Assembly (NCBI GenBank): GCA_034231615.1
Contig: CM067298.1
Location: forward strand, 21,147,478-21,211,477
Origin: Meghimatium bilineatum
Taxonomy: Eukaryota; Mollusca; Gastropoda; Stylommatophora; Philomycidae
Direction of reading: 5' to 3'
DNA length: 64,000 nt
The notes under the pieces were generated by a model. That model searched no databases and was not told where the DNA came from. It saw only the letters and a program-made list of their open reading frames with translations. A program made the position numbers and the translations under genes. Numbering within the stretch: position 1 is the stretch's first letter; each line of letters begins with the position of its first letter. Of the stretch, positions 55,601-63,799 are shown in pieces.

Positions 55601-55885
55601 GAAAGTTGAGCATTTTCTGTACACATTACAGAAAATCTGTATAAGTTGACAGGTATTTGGTTCGCTGTATTTTGTTGTGCAATTACTAATTAGATATGTT
55701 GTGAACACTAATTTTTCTTCCTTAACAATAATATTCATTGTGCTTTGTTTCAAATCAATAAGTATGACTTTAAAGTTGTCATTTTAGTAAATGTGTTTGT
55801 GAAATTTTTTTCTCTGCAGGCCATATTTATTTGCTGCGCAAAAGCTCTGCTTTCTCAGATCTTTGAGCAAATGTCCAAGTGGTAG
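37439..55885 (+). CDS. TSPAN33: Tetraspanin of the TspanC8 group, Tspan33-like (seven coding exons, complete)
   Basis: Four-pass membrane scaffold; vertebrate TspanC8 proteins escort and direct the protease ADAM10. Exons: 37439-37678, 43220-43408, 46093-46281, 47501-47635, 49373-49432, 52094-52195, 55820-55885. All junctions are GT..AG and every intron is phase 0. The product is 326 residues from ATG 37439, or 302 from ATG 37511 (AAACATGGCGG, better context); an in-frame TGA at 37409 bounds it. [16 protein letters not shown] opens TM1. The large loop has CCG, YFNC, DAC, PFSCC, YRC and EGC, i.e. eight cysteines, the C8 signature. [32 protein letters not shown] and [12 protein letters not shown] match vertebrate Tspan33 best among the group. 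The C-terminus is short ([10 protein letters not shown]). A (TA)n tract lies 170 bp upstream of the start. Assignment to Tspan33 rather than Tspan5/14/17 is from memory. Confidence 0.9.
37679..38282. other. Start of Tspan33-like intron 1, unassigned
   Basis: AT-rich with several TAGGCCTAAA motifs; no repeat family recognised. Confidence 0.4.
38283..38450 (+). repeat. SINE1 copy
   Basis: GACAGATGTGTCAGGCCATT to GAGAATGTATGCTGAAGAAG. Confidence 0.75.
38870..39480 (-). mobile_element. LINE-H C-terminal fragment split by SINE1
   Basis: Reverse frame reads [20 protein letters not shown] and YTKFKISNT, the LRTGHNQL region after RNase H. SINE1 at 38969-39126 interrupts it. Confidence 0.6.
38969..39126 (+). 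repeat. SINE1, full length with target duplication
   Basis: 158 bp from CCCGCCGAATACGGATGTG to the (GAA)n tail, flanked by AATTCCATTGTT at 38957-38968 and 39127-39138. This copy defines the element's true ends. Confidence 0.9.
39662..40000. repeat. Irregular 38-39 bp tandem repeat, about eight copies
   Basis: Unit GAACTAAATCATATATATGT followed by TTCACATAAGTACTCTTG. Two units carry insertions; one of these (ATATTTAAGGTCATTAGCAC, 39840) reappears at about 40478. Confidence 0.85.
40816..40985. mobile_element. pogo-like MITE
   Basis: TA-flanked; GTGGAGTCCCTCTATAGTGC at one end and GTTATAATGGGATTTTACTG at the other, interior matching 3081-3348. Confidence 0.65.
41184..42560 (+). mobile_element. 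LINE-I reverse transcriptase, split by a palindromic insertion
   Basis: RT pieces: [32 protein letters not shown] (degenerate YADD), then [20 protein letters not shown]. After the insertion: [16 protein letters not shown] and [20 protein letters not shown], then [15 protein letters not shown]. Multiple stops. It sits in Tspan33-like intron 1. Confidence 0.8.
41760..42065. mobile_element. 306-bp insertion made of a near-perfect palindrome plus a 43-bp tail
   Basis: Arms 41760-41879 and 41903-42022 are inverted copies of 120 bp with one difference that I can see (CACGTATAAG against CACGTGTAAG). The 23-bp spacer is itself largely self-complementary (TATATTCT..AGAATATA). 42023-42065 is a unique tail. 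GTAATATATCTTT occurs at 41747-41759 and 42066-42078, a 13-bp target duplication, and the LINE frame resumes after it. Confidence 0.85.
42660..43090 (+). mobile_element. LINE-H C-terminal fragment
   Basis: [19 protein letters not shown] then [19 protein letters not shown] and TWSFSP, the tail of a Jockey-like ORF2. Stops between the pieces. Confidence 0.65.
43220..43408 (+). CDS. TSPAN33: Tspan33-like exon 2: TM1 end, small loop, TM2
   Basis: Acceptor TTTGTCCTACAG, donor ATT|GTAAGT. Encodes [16 protein letters not shown], the small loop, TM2 ([20 protein letters not shown]). GCxGALRE is the tetraspanin signature after TM2. Confidence 0.93.
43520..43725 (+). mobile_element. LINE-B-related 3' end
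   Basis: [20 protein letters not shown] then [11 protein letters not shown], followed by a 3' UTR shared with 36450-36560. It begins about 110 bp downstream of the Tspan33-like exon 2 donor. Confidence 0.75.
43728..44640 (-). mobile_element. LINE-A C-terminus, broken
   Basis: Reverse pieces [39 protein letters not shown] and [11 protein letters not shown] (RNase H) and a C-terminal [14 protein letters not shown]. Colinear with 22993-24066 but with several frame breaks. Confidence 0.75.
44965..45255 (+). repeat. SINE2, near full length with (GAA)n tail
   Basis: GGGGCCCGAAAGGGGAGCAA, CATGTCGTAAAAGGCGACTA, GTAAACCATAACACAACGCA, GAGTTTGAGAACGAACGCAG then AAGAAGAAGAA. Confidence 0.85.
45256..45840. 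other. Unassigned Tspan33-like intron 2 sequence
   Basis: Includes a short (TCTC)n stretch near 45482-45506; no family recognised. Confidence 0.4.
45843..46020 (+). mobile_element. LINE-C 3' end fragment
   Basis: GATACAAAGCCAGGGGCAGA and CCCCTGATGCTGCAAGGCA match 11870-12010; it ends about 75 bp before the exon 3 acceptor. Confidence 0.6.
46093..46281 (+). CDS. TSPAN33: Tspan33-like exon 3: TM3 and start of large loop
   Basis: Acceptor TTTGTCCACAG, donor ATA|GTAAGT. Encodes TM3 ([20 protein letters not shown]) and the loop start with [17 protein letters not shown], the conserved YRDD helix of TspanC8 members. Confidence 0.93.
46672..47215. repeat. Three SINE1 pieces
   Basis: 46672-46800 forward (GGATGTGTCAGGTCATTGGA, ACTACATCCTGCTGGAAATC). 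46998-47044 is a forward head only (GACAGATGTTTCTGGCACAA). 47045-47215 is a reverse full copy starting with TTCTTCTTCTTCAGTGTTCA. The latter two meet head to tail in opposite orientation. Confidence 0.65.
47501..47635 (+). CDS. TSPAN33: Tspan33-like exon 4: CCG and PFSCC loop core
   Basis: Acceptor TTTTTTTTAATTACAG, donor GAG|GTTTGT. Encodes [23 protein letters not shown] and [11 protein letters not shown], six of the eight loop cysteines. Confidence 0.93.
47899..48300 (+). mobile_element. Diverged piggyBac-type relative, right end not found
   Basis: Opens TTAACCTTTAGGGCTCCGG and follows the interior of 52325-53222 with gaps (TTTTTTGAAAAATGTTCGTT, ATTTTTGCACATTTAAATAA A, GGCAACATTGA). No matching terminal repeat seen downstream. 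Confidence 0.5.
48698..49205 (-). repeat. SINE2 and SINE1 copies, same orientation
   Basis: 48698-48955 SINE2 (CGTTCGTTCTCAAACTTCTT to CTTTGCTCCCCTCTCATGCC). 49068-49205 SINE1 (AGCGTTCATTCTCAAACTCC to GGCTCAACACATC). They repeat the SINE2-SINE1 order seen at 7545-7945. Confidence 0.75.
49373..49432 (+). CDS. TSPAN33: Tspan33-like exon 5 (60 bp)
   Basis: Acceptor TTTTACCCTACAG, donor CTG|GTAATC. Encodes [20 protein letters not shown], corresponding to VINTMCGQGM in vertebrate Tspan33, and supplying the seventh loop cysteine. The minisatellite begins 29 bp after the donor. Confidence 0.88.
49461..50490. repeat. 54-bp minisatellite, about 19 copies
   Basis: Starts 29 bp after the Tspan33-like exon 5 donor. 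Each unit contains AATTGTGA-TCTTGTT-TCACAATT, a perfect 8-bp dyad, then CTCTTCATGTTGTAAAGCAT TGTTATTTTA. Three variants differ at CTCTTCATG/CTCTTCATA/CTCCTCATG. Units 6-10 alternate two variants; the last two units lack one base (GATATGTTTC). Because 54 is a multiple of 3 without stops, both strands show spurious 315-residue ORFs. Confidence 0.97.
50600..51680 (+). mobile_element. LINE-D reverse transcriptase and C-terminus
   Basis: [54 protein letters not shown]. Then [20 protein letters not shown] and [13 protein letters not shown]. The end [20 protein letters not shown] then RWTNNM is the same tail as 29205-29425. A short duplication (TCTTTAAATATCGAAGAGG at 51337 and TCTTTAAACATCGAAGAGG at 51386) lies before the tail. 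Several stops. Confidence 0.8.
52094..52195 (+). CDS. TSPAN33: Tspan33-like exon 6: loop end and TM4
   Basis: Acceptor ATTTAATCAG, donor CAG|GTTAGT. Encodes [20 protein letters not shown] then [11 protein letters not shown], i.e. the eighth loop cysteine and the start of TM4. Confidence 0.92.
52325..53222 (+). mobile_element. piggyBac-type non-autonomous element, copy 2
   Basis: 898 bp with TTAA at both ends (52325-52328 and 53219-53222). Termini TTAACCTTTAGCAAGCC and, inverted, TTAACCTTCACCAAGCC. On its reverse strand AAG|GTAAGTTATTTTTTT forms a strong splice donor at about 52626. It begins 129 bp after the exon 6 donor, in intron 6. Confidence 0.85.
53640..53770 (+). mobile_element. LINE-D tail remnant
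   Basis: GACAGGTCAACTCACCCAGA A, GTGTTCAGAGAATCCATAAG, CTCTGGAAAGAATGTCACAG match 51580-51670. Confidence 0.5.
53771..55107 (+). other. Intron 6 sequence with a LINE C-terminal piece
   Basis: 54180-54500 reads [19 protein letters not shown] then [20 protein letters not shown] and [12 protein letters not shown], a LINE ORF2 end (family E, one copy). The remainder (53771-54180, 54500-55107) is AT-rich and unassigned. Confidence 0.65.
55108..55256 (+). repeat. SINE1 copy
   Basis: GAAGTCAGATGTGTTGAGCC to GTGGCAGTTTTAGAACGAAT. Confidence 0.7.
55490..55590 (+). mobile_element. LINE-B 3' UTR tail
   Basis: TTTTTAATTATTATATATAT, TTTAATGTTTTTTCATGCCA and GCGAAGGAGGAACATCAT equal the end of 14783-15311; about 100 bp only, strongly 5'-truncated. 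Confidence 0.7.
55820..55885 (+). CDS. TSPAN33: Tspan33-like exon 7: end of TM4 and C-terminus
   Basis: Acceptor TTTTTTCTCTGCAG. Encodes [21 protein letters not shown] and stop TAG at 55883. The juxtamembrane CC pair is a likely palmitoylation site. ATTAAA at 56325 is a possible polyadenylation signal. Confidence 0.88.
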   Translation, partial: AIFICCAKALLSQIFEQMSKW

Positions 55886-56393
55886 CCATTTGTCCATTGT
55901 GTTATTTGAGACTTGCTGAATTGTGGGATAAAGCTGTATCACACTTTGGTGAGGTGAAGCAGAACTGTAGCTGTGTATACTCACACAAATAGGAACAAAC
56001 GGTCAAGCATGAATGGAGCACTACTTGTTATTATTAAGTTATTATTTTACATTCAATTGCAAATATTTTCTTGCCACTCAACAATCTGTTACATTGTTAA
56101 ATATTTATTATACTTTAAATGTTACTTAAAAATTGAGTTTTACGTAATAAGTTGTTTGACTCTAGATTTTACATGGGGCAATATTTTTGTAGTGTTCACA
56201 GAAATATATTGTGAAGATATTATCACCATGCCAGTTGGGCTGACCCTAGATAACACTTATAAATTTAGAGATAATAACTTTGTTAATGTAATATTGTTAC
56301 TGTTAACTAATATAACTAACAATAATTAAAACTAATGTAAAAGAGAAATAACAAAAAGCAAAGGATATTTTTTACAGTATGGTACAATTGGTA

Positions 56394-56650
56394 TATCTAT
56401 CTATCTATCTATCTATATGCTATTGCCCTTGTTTGCCTTGCGGCTTCACGGGTCGAAGAGTTCTCTGGAGATTGCCTTCTTGTGTGCTGTTTGTAAGCTT
56501 GTTCCTGTGGCTTCTTTGATTTCTGTGATCCATCTTTTACATGGTCTGCCTCTGGCTTTATTACTGTTATGTCTATGTGTCATGGCCATATTGGTAGCGT
56601 ATCCTATTCAGGACGTAGCCATCATCCCAGAATATTTTGGCTGTAGTGAT
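56394..56650 (-). mobile_element. LINE-C 3' end with (TATC)n
   Basis: The (TATC)n run at 56394-56417 is the reverse of the GATA tail of LINE-C, followed by CCTTGTTTGCCTTGCGGC and GATCCATCTTTTACATGGTC. Starts about 500 bp after the Tspan33-like stop. Confidence 0.75.
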
Positions 56651-56699
56651 TTTATAGGCAATATAAATACATTAAATAATTTCCCATTGCTCTCTGAAT

Positions 56700-56785
56700 G
56701 ATCCAGATGCTCAAATGCTCGTGGTGGGGATCGAACTTGGTACCTTGGCTGTCACAGACATGCACTGTACCACTTGACCTTTATC
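56700..56785 (-). repeat. tRNA-like SINE head
   Basis: The reverse strand has GTGGTACAGTGCATGTCTGT (A-box-like) and AAGTTCGATCCCCACCACGA (B box GTTCGATCC). No clover-leaf closure, so not a functional tRNA. Confidence 0.5.
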
Positions 56786-56869
56786 AGGAAAAAAATACGA
56801 ACAAAAAATAAACACACAAAATTATTTAATTATTAATACAATGAAATGGAGCCGTAAGACCATTTTATT

Positions 56870-57345
56870 GCATTTATAATTTTATGTTAGCCAATATAGT
56901 AGTAGACATCTTTCCGTCTTTCCCGATGGTATTATTGTTGTGTTTTAAGAAATATAACCTACGATCGTGGTTATGATGGATGTGGCCCACAAATAGTCTT
57001 CCATAATGTGTACAAGGTATCACAGACCCACTTGTACAATCATGTGCTGTTGTTTGTCTTCTTAGACGTGCAGCCATTGAACTCAGTGCTATCACATTCT
57101 TTTTTACCTTTATACCATTCCTGATCTTTCTCCTATGTGCAACACGATCCATGGCATCACGTTCCAATTATTTTTATTCATGCCTGTATCATGCATACCG
57201 CATTTGCATATTTCTTTGTATTGAAGTAGGGGTAGGCCCTGAGATCTGTTCCCAGATTGTACTTCTCCATAAAGTAGATCCTTCAGTATTCTGTCATCTT
57301 CCATCTTCCTTGTGTGTCCCAATTGTCAGAGTCTAGTTCATACAC
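56870..57345 (-). mobile_element. LINE-K C-terminal fragment
   Basis: MGHTRKMEDDRILKDLLYGE and a KRDL-like stretch (YKEICKCGMHDTGMNKNNW), then a basic helix and CTHYGRLFVGHIHHNHDRR, a decayed terminal finger. Related in plan to LINE-B. Confidence 0.6.
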
Positions 57346-57397
57346 TAGTATGGAATTAAATATTTTATACTTAATATTGCGTGATAAGCAAGTCTCC

Positions 57398-58790
57398 TTC
57401 TTTTGTTATACCCCTTTGTGCCTTGCAAAGTAAGGGGTAGAAGAAGAGTTCTCTGGAGATGGCTTTTTTGTGTGCTTTATATATATATATATATCTGTTT
57501 TTGTTGATTCCTTTATTTCTCCTTAACCTTTAGCAAGCCAGATTAAAAAATACGAAACGTCTCCCTGCCACCGGATTCTTTTTTGAAAATTTTCATTATT
57601 GATGGTGACTGTTTTGAAAATGTGATAATTTTTTGGTTGTTAGAGATATTTAAATAATATTTGCACATATAAATAAAGAATTGAATTATGCATATATTGG
57701 TGTAATTTATGTACGTGTGTGTGTGATACCAGACGTATGAGAAAGTGGTAAAGACGTTTTTCACAAAAAACATATATTTTATAACAAATAAAGAGGGGAA
57801 AAATAAGGAAAAAAAATAACTTACCTTACATATCGAATTCCTTGGCAACACTGTCAACTAAATCATGTAAATCTGTTGTATTTATGTTCTTTCACTGCGA
57901 AATTATCAAAATATAGCCGGGGGAACTGTATAAAACATGTAGATTTGCAGTAAAATCGTTCTTTGAGCTTAGGCCTAGAGTTATTTTTTCTGCCACTTCA
58001 AAATATTCGATATCAAACGTACAAGTCCCCAAACCAGTACGGCATTCTGTATATTCACTGCTGTGAAACTAAATAACCTAATAATCCATGATTCAATCCA
58101 CGATTCAATGTTATTTTATTCGAAATACGATGAAATAAAGGTCTGTAAAACCGATCCATCATCATGGCATCGTACCAGTGTACAGATGTGGTCAGATTAA
58201 TTGCTCTTAAACTTTTACGAATAGCCAGCCATTCTCAAAAACGATCATGTCGGAAGTGGGGGATGTACCGGCTTCGATTGCGCATGTCCCCAGCTATGTG
58301 CACGGACTGTGGTACGTGTAAATCTCACGATAATCTCGCTGGGTGGGACGGCCCGCCATCAGCGCGCGCGGCCATTTTGTTTTTGGCGGCTGGATATCAT
58401 ATCGGCTCGGTGAAGGTTAAATCCATCGTTTACATGGTCTGCCCCTGGCTTTTTAACCATTGTGCCTGTATAATAATGCTTTTCGAGGGACACTTTCAGA
58501 TGGTAATCTAGAAGCATGTGAAAACTACTTAATCTCTTGTCTTTTGATGTAATCTATGATTGGCATTGTGTTTGTTAGTCTGCTGATGTTTTTGTTTCTG
58601 ATTTTATCTTTTATTGTTACTCTGAGGATTCCACATAGACAAGTCATTTCTGTTGTAACAAGTTTCTTTTGGCTTCTGTTGTTAATGTCCACTTTTGACA
58701 TTGGTAGCATAGTGATGGTATGATGATTGTTTTATATAGTGCAGTTTTTGTGCTCATGTTCACGTATTTGTTTTTGATAATAGGGAACAT
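57398..58790 (-). mobile_element. LINE-C C-terminal half split by a piggyBac-type element
   Basis: Reverse strand 58740-58500: TALYKTIIIPSLCYQCQKWT and DKIRNKNISRL (RT end). It continues at 58421-58470 and 57398-57522 with the same sequence as 56394-56560, interrupted at one TTAA. Confidence 0.7.
57523..58420 (+). mobile_element. piggyBac-type non-autonomous element, copy 3
   Basis: 898 bp, same length as copy 2 and nearly identical; TTAA at 57523-57526 and 58417-58420. Contains a GC-rich segment (AGCGCGCGCGGCCATTTTG) near its right end. Confidence 0.88.
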
Positions 58791-58825
58791 CTGCCCTCAG
58801 ATCTGGTATGCTATGTTGCATCAAT

Positions 58826-58970
58826 GTTCTTTCTCAAACTCCTGCTGGATCTCTCTTGTAACAGAGCCATGGTCCTACTAGATTTCCAGCAGGATGTAGT
58901 CCAGAGAACAGAAATGCGTTGTCGCCGTTTTGCTTGCGCCAATGACCCGACACATCTGTCTTCTCAAAAT
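58826..58970 (-). repeat. SINE1 copy
   Basis: TTCTCAAACTCCTGCTGGAT to GCCAATGACCCGACACATCT. Confidence 0.75.
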
Positions 58971-59019
58971 GATCTCTTTTTAAGTGTTATTTTTTGTTCA
59001 TTTGGAACAGATTAGTCAT

Positions 59020-59700
59020 TCTTATGTGGTCATATTATATTGTCAGGCCTGTCATCAGGGCAAAGTCCACTGTCTTCTCCAGGTCAGAGCTGCTGCCTCA
59101 TAGTTTTTACCTGAAACCTGTATCCTCTGGCCAGGTCTGCTATCTCTGCTCTTTGTATGTTAGGCAATCCTGAAGTATGTGTTTAGTTGTCTGGGTTCCA
59201 GATCCATTTGGATATTCATCTGTGTATGAGATCCTAAATCGTAACGGTGATCCAACAGTCTGCAGTGGCCTGTTCTAAGGTGAATAGTGTGGTTTGTTGA
59301 TATCTTTGGAGGGGAAGTGTTGTATCATATTTGTATTCCTCTTGTTTCTTCCACTTTTATAAGTAGTGTTCTGGATTATTGTTTTTGCTTCTTTGCAGGA
59401 AAGTGGGTATCTGTGTTCCATTTCGCTGCCTTATCTTGACAGATTCCACAGTATCCACTTTCTCATTTCCCATGATTCCACAGTGTTATGCTATTCTCTG
59501 AAGGGCAATTCCTGATGATTTTTTGATAAATCTTAGCTCATGTCTGATGTTCTGCAGTAGGCTTTCATTTCTGTTGCTCTGGTTTGATTCCAGTAGGGAT
59601 CTGCAATATGTGCATATAGCTATCTTATATTAGTCCAAATTACATTCTTTACTGTGCAAAATATGTGTTCAGTACTCGAACTGATTGATACTCAACCAGC
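59020..59700 (-). mobile_element. LINE-H (Jockey-like) RNase H end and tail
   Basis: Reverse strand: IRHELRFIKKSSGIALQ then HCGIMGNEKVDT (the conserved HCGIxGNExAD of RNase H), later LRTGHCRL, GTQTTKHILQDCLTYKEQR and SSSDLEKTVDFALMTGLTI. Some stops and shifts. Confidence 0.75.
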
Positions 59701-59925
59701 TTTATGGAATTAAGTTTGAGCACCAAGGTACAGCTTTAATGTGTGTGTATATATTCTTTTAAATTAAGGAACTACTTTAAATGGTTCCATTATTATATTT
59801 TACATCATTGCTGGTTCAATCAGATTGTTCATATTTCAAATTATTTATTGAATTATCTTCCATCACTATGGTGTTGTTGGTCAATCAAAAGTACAGATTT
59901 ATCTTGTATTTGCGTTTGTAAATAG

Positions 59926-60290
59926 ACATTGACTTTACAACTTACTGCGTTAATAGACGTTGTTTTGAAAACTCACTAATGTGAATAACATTGACTTTAC
60001 AACTTACTGCGTTAATAGACGTTGTTTTGAAAACTCACTAATGTGAATAACATTGACTTTACAACTTACTGCGTTAATAGGCGTTGTTTTGAAAACTCAC
60101 TAATGTGAATAACATTGACTTTAAAACTTACTGCGTTAATAGACGTTGTTTTGAAAACTCACTAATGTGAATAACATTGACTTTACAACTTACTGCGTTA
60201 ATAGACGTTGTTTTGAAAACTCACTAATGTGAATAACATTGACTTTACAACTCACTGATGTTAATAATGTTAACTGTAAAACTCAGTGTT
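59926..60290. repeat. 62-bp tandem repeat, five copies plus a diverged sixth
   Basis: Unit starts ACATTGACTTTACAACTTAC and continues TGCGTTAATAGACGTTG then TTTTGAAAACTCACTAATG. Copies start at 59926, 59988, 60050, 60112, 60174; the one at 60236 is degenerate. Confidence 0.93.
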
Positions 60291-61760
60291 AATAGACAAG
60301 TATTTTGATTCAGGTTAGATTTATGTAATATATAAAAATATAGTTTTAAAATTAAATTCAAGAGCAATTTTAATAACAAATCTGAAAAGTAATTGAACAT
60401 TTTTAGAAGTTACCATACAAATCTTGAAACTTGCTTGTTAGTTTTTGTTTTAGAACTAAAGCTGCTAAGCTTATAAATTTGTCCACAGCAAATATGATAT
60501 TATAACAGTATGATATTATAACAATATGATGTTACACTTAGCATTGTGTGGTCCTTATTAAAGTGACATCCTTTCCAGAACAGTTTTCTTTATGGATGCT
60601 ATGAGCTCCTCATGATTCTTGATGAGTTCAACTACTGCATATAAGGACATGTCTAAACACTTTGAAATGTCTTTTGTCCATTATCATCTTGAACAGTACT
60701 GTTACCAGCAACCATACATTCCATTATTACATTTTCCATGCTGTTATGTCTCTTTATTCTTTATACGGTAAAAAAAACTCAAGCTTTCTTGTTATAATGT
60801 TGTTTAGTAGTCAACCTTCTTCAACGCTTAATGTTTTTATCACTTATCTGTTTAGTTGTCCTTGGTATTCTCACAATCCTTTTGTTACAACTCATTTTGA
60901 AGGCAACAATTCTCTTTGATACTGAATTTTTTTTTACAGCCGTAAATTGCTACTGGGAATATGATTTCCTCTAACTAGATACTTAACTTTATTTAGCTTT
61001 ATTACTGGTGCTTTTCCACAGATTTCTCATTTATGCTAATATTGGTGTAGTATTGCAATTATTCTCTTGATTTCTGCTGCACAATCACCTGAGTTGTATG
61101 TTTACTCATAAATATTCCAAATTTATGACAATTTCCAGTTCTTAGTTATCAATTGTTACTTGGTCAGATTTTTACTTTATCTGTTTTATGTACTTTTAGG
61201 GTTTATTTGTGAGGCCTATCTATAACTTGTCTAGTATCCTTCTGTGCACAACACGTCATGCAGAAGCCAGAATTATGTTTAAAACATTGGTTACTACATT
61301 TTTCACATTCCAGTTTAGTGTGTAATGCTGGTTCACAGAAATTTGCAACACAGGGAAAAATCATAGAATTGGTGAACTCTGCTGTTACAAGTAATTGATG
61401 CTGTTTTCTTGATGTCTAAGTGAGTGTTTGCAAGGCAAACCAATTTACATATTCAATAATATTGGTTTTCAGGATGTACTACATGGAGGTGATTTTGAGA
61501 CAGTTCTCTGTGAACTTGCAAACCATTTTAAGACATCAATGAGATTATAAATCATCTGATATTGTGACTGTTCTCTTTGAGATTACATGCCATTCTTTTT
61601 TACTTGTTTGCTTAAAGTATTAGAAATATTTGAACAGAAAAGATAAGAATACTCATTTTTATTTCAGATCTGAATTTCTATTACATCTAATCAGTATACT
61701 TGTATCAAGAAAAAACATTTACTTAATAGTTGGTTTTTTTCCTTGTAAAGTACTTACAAA
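60291..61760. other. Unassigned intergenic sequence
   Basis: AT-rich. No exon, repeat family or RNA gene recognised. 60590-60920 is weakly similar in tone to 2040-2110 (CATACTCTTTCCAGAATGAA) but too diverged to name. Confidence 0.35.
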
Positions 61761-62030
61761 ATGGGAGCCGCGTTAGCGCACTGGCTTCGCATATGAGTGG
61801 TCCTGGGTTCATTCCCCAGTTGAGGCGAAAATGTTTTTCAGATCGCAGCGGCTCCCGGGTCGACCCGGCCTTAAATGGGTACTGGATTAATTCGGGAAGT
61901 AAAGACTGCGAGGGAGAGGAGATGGCTACCGCCCTCATTTGCAGAACCTCTGAAATGTGAGATCGCTAACATCTCGCACCTCTACGGCATTAATAAATGC
62001 TATGGGTTACTTTACTTTTTTTTTACTTAC
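61761..62030 (+). repeat. tRNA-derived SINE
   Basis: GGGAGCCGCGTTAGCGCACT GG carries an A box and GGTTCATTCCC a B box 31 bp later, then a GC-rich unrelated body (CGCAGCGGCTCCCGGGTCGA) ending CTATGGGTTACTTTAC and a T-rich run. About 270 bp; only one copy here. Confidence 0.75.
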
Positions 62031-62161
62031 AAATTATTTTCATTACATTAAGTAATTGATATCTGCACAAAGGAATTTGTATCTGTTTATGTATCTTTTA
62101 TATGTAAGAAAATATTTACTATATGCTTCTTATTAATGCAAGTGAGAAAGATGTTACATGT

Positions 62162-62312
62162 TTAAGATGTTATAATCTTCTTCTGTATTCATTCTCAAAC
62201 TCCTGCAGATTAACGGGATGTAGTCTGGAATTCATTGTGTCATGGTTTACAGATTATCTGCGATATTTGCCTATTTTGTTCTGACACATCCGACTTAAAC
62301 ATGAGTTATATT
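62162..62312 (-). repeat. SINE2 fragment
   Basis: TTCATTCTCAAACTCCTGCA to GACACATCCGACTTAAACAT. Confidence 0.7.
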
Positions 62313-62739
62313 AATTCCACTAATTTTTGTAAAGAATGACATTCATTGGGTCATTCTTAGTATTACTGTTCATTATATTTGTTCACTTTTATTATTGTGT
62401 TTTATTATTTGGAGAATGGTACATGTATTTGTTTGTGGTAGTGTATACTGTAATAGCTTGTAAGGAAAGAGTCTCCATGTCCTTGAGTATCCATACTGGA
62501 TGACATTCAGAAACAGAATATCAGATGTGTCGTCAGACAAATATGTGCATCAAGACTGTCGTCTTCATGAAAGACATAGATGTGACTCTCCCAACCTACC
62601 TAAAGGAAAAACTAAAGGCAATATTACAAGCCTGAGACAGACATCCAATTTATAAGAGAGATCAACCACGCAAAAATATACGTTTGTGGGTACTTATATA
62701 TGAAGACATCATTAAAAACTTGAAATGAAGTAACAAATA

Positions 62740-63230
62740 TTTATGATCACAGAAGATGTCGAGGAGTTATGAACTGATATCATGGCACTTCGAGCAAATC
62801 CATAGGTGTTTAGTCTCCCTCTGCAAATGTCAAAGGGTATACATGCTAATTGTTCCTGTAGCTCACTAGTCAAATATTCTCCTCTTTCTACCCTGTAGGT
62901 GTGCGGTAGAGTTGTACTAATTCCACATAAATGTAACATTTTCTGAATCTCAGCCTTGATGTCTCATCAATCTATGTGTCTGCATCCAACAGGTGCTCAT
63001 GAAGCAGTTTCAATACGTTCCCCATATCCATTATCAACTCCCTGTATATTGGATGCATTGGATTCAAGTCTGTCTGCTCTCTCACTACTGAAAATGACCA
63101 CATATCCAGGGCAGTAAATCCATATGATGCCATGGAGGATAGAATTAGTTAGAGATGCCAGCCACTCATATCGACATCGGCCATTTTGTATCTTTCAAAG
63201 CATGGACTGAGAGTCACACATAAGGAAAGA
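62740..63230 (-). mobile_element. LINE-A-related RNase H end
   Basis: Reverse strand shows ERADRLES and an upstream WIYCPG-like stretch; the forward text parallels 25135-25470 and 22640-22830. Degenerate. Confidence 0.5.
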
Positions 63231-63465
63231 AGGAATTAATCAAGATAACTTTCACTTCAGTTACAAGATTTTGACATTAAATACAAAGACTATTTTGTTT
63301 GTTTTTATCTTGGTAAAGACCTTTTTGGTCTCAACTTTAATTTGTTCTTTGTTGTAGGCTCTCTCTCTAAAACCTATTTAACTTTTATTATAAATTTTAC
63401 CCTTGAAGTCCTAGGTTCAATCCATGGTTGGGACAGGATTTTTTTCTTTCGGCGGTACAATTTTC

Positions 63466-63620
63466 TTCTTCTTCAGCGTTCATTCTCAAACTCCCGCTGC
63501 ATTTCTCTTGTAACAGGACAATGATCCTACAATATTTCCAGTTGAGTGTAGTCCAGAGAATGGAAATGCGTTGTGTTGCCGTTTTATTTGCGCCAATGGT
63601 CCAACCTATCCGTCTTCAGT
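63466..63620 (-). repeat. SINE1 copy
   Basis: CTTCTTCTTCAGCGTTCATT to CCAACCTATCCGTCTTC. Confidence 0.8.
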
Positions 63621-63799
63621 AAAATCAAAATCCTTCCTGTACATGTCATGGCACTTGCTATGACAAAGCGGCCTTTATTTTAACAGCCCATAGAAAGCCT
63701 TCCTGCACTTCTTCACAGAAAAACATGCAGTAACAAAAGTTTTTTTAAATAATTTTCTTTCTATATTTATCTACATGCATGAATTATTGGTGCCCATGT

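Noticed and set aside
56417-56701. 94-residue plus-strand ORF downstream of the tetraspanin
   Set aside because: Antisense of the LINE-C C-terminal region.
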